A DNA stretch of 5,207 nt, taken from contig JAFGSO010000037.1 in NCBI GenBank assembly GCA_016934605.1, positions 1 through 5,207 of the forward strand, read 5' to 3'. The position numbers were made by a program, and so were the translations under genes. Within the stretch, counting starts at the first letter, position 1; every line of letters begins with the position of its first letter. The notes below the pieces were generated by a model. The model was not told the origin of the DNA. It was given only the letters and a program-made list of their open reading frames with translations, and did not search any database. Below, in pieces: positions 5,178 through 5,207 of the stretch. This DNA is from Calditrichota bacterium. Lineage in GTDB: Bacteria > Calditrichota > Calditrichia > RBG-13-44-9.

Positions 5178-5207
5178 CTCGGTGTGCTCTGTGCCTCAGT
5201 GGCAAAT
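5178..5207. repeat. Edge of a degenerate CTC-N-GTG intergenic repeat
   Basis: On the plus strand CTC-N-GTG occurs three times, at 5178, 5187 and 5195, with steps of 9 and 8 nt, and then GGCAAAT at the window edge. It resembles a family of 'CTCTGTG' tracts that I recall from intergenic regions of many unrelated environmental bacteria. The match is from memory and the array may continue outside the window. Confidence 0.45.

Larger units (their letters stand above)
4887..5207. other. AT-rich intergenic region upstream of rplM, no gene seen
   Basis: I find no credible coding sequence on either strand over these 321 bases. The stretch holds a run of T followed by A (14-bp palindrome at 4963-4976), a long palindrome at 5073-5115 and a CTC-N-GTG repeat fragment at the right edge. 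An extended -10 match on the minus strand (TGC then TATCAT, 5035-5027) is a weaker alternative promoter with no -35. No intrinsic terminator of an upstream gene is evident unless the palindrome serves as one. Confidence 0.6.

Noticed and set aside
5090..5207. Open frame on the minus strand entering from the right edge
   Set aside because: It has no visible start within the window, ends near the palindrome, has odd composition and runs through the repeat tract; no family is recognisable.
1..5207. Mobile element, CRISPR array, toxin-antitoxin or defence system
   Set aside because: All coding space is taken by conserved housekeeping genes, and I see no regularly spaced repeats, transposase motifs or tRNA-like structures.

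Overview
The window is a conserved chromosomal block of translation genes from a Gram-negative bacterium. All recognised genes are on the minus strand. Read in the direction of transcription (right to left), the order is rplM (L13), rpsI (S9), terminator, rpsB (S2), tsf (EF-Ts), pyrH (UMP kinase), frr (ribosome recycling factor), terminator, and lpxB (lipid-A-disaccharide synthase), which runs off the left edge. I see no mobile element, CRISPR array, tRNA, rRNA or defence gene, and no undescribed protein system. What is worth a second look is regulatory or structural.

Organism: lpxB implies an outer membrane with lipid A. rplM-rpsI directly followed by rpsB-tsf, with pyrH and frr behind, is an order I associate with the FCB group (Bacteroidetes/Chlorobi relatives and candidate phyla such as Marinimicrobia, Cloacimonetes or Caldithrix-like lineages). 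Good Shine-Dalgarno sequences and a sigma70-like promoter argue against Bacteroidetes proper, whose mRNAs mostly lack such sites. EF-Ts is the short Thermus-like form of about 197 residues. This placement is inference with low confidence below the level of a Gram-negative, FCB-like lineage. Base composition looks moderate and slightly AT-rich in genes, and strongly AT-rich in the right-hand intergenic region.

Layout: 5207-4803 is an upstream intergenic region. It holds a fragment of a CTC-N-GTG repeat at the window edge, a 43-bp two-tier AT palindrome, and a sigma70-like promoter just before rplM. rplM starts at a TTG behind a near-perfect Shine-Dalgarno. rpsI follows after 18 nt and ends at a strong intrinsic terminator (3907-3942). 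A leader of about 110 nt with a two-tier stem-loop then precedes rpsB. rpsB, tsf, pyrH and frr are tightly packed, with gaps of 10 nt, 2 nt and a 4-nt ATGA overlap, so they look translationally coupled. A second intrinsic terminator (1090-1118) follows frr, and lpxB begins only about 35 nt beyond it.

Functionally, L13, S9 and S2 are ribosome parts, EF-Ts recharges EF-Tu, RRF splits post-termination ribosomes, and UMP kinase feeds pyrimidine nucleotides to RNA synthesis. LpxB makes the lipid A precursor disaccharide and joins envelope synthesis to this growth-linked cluster.
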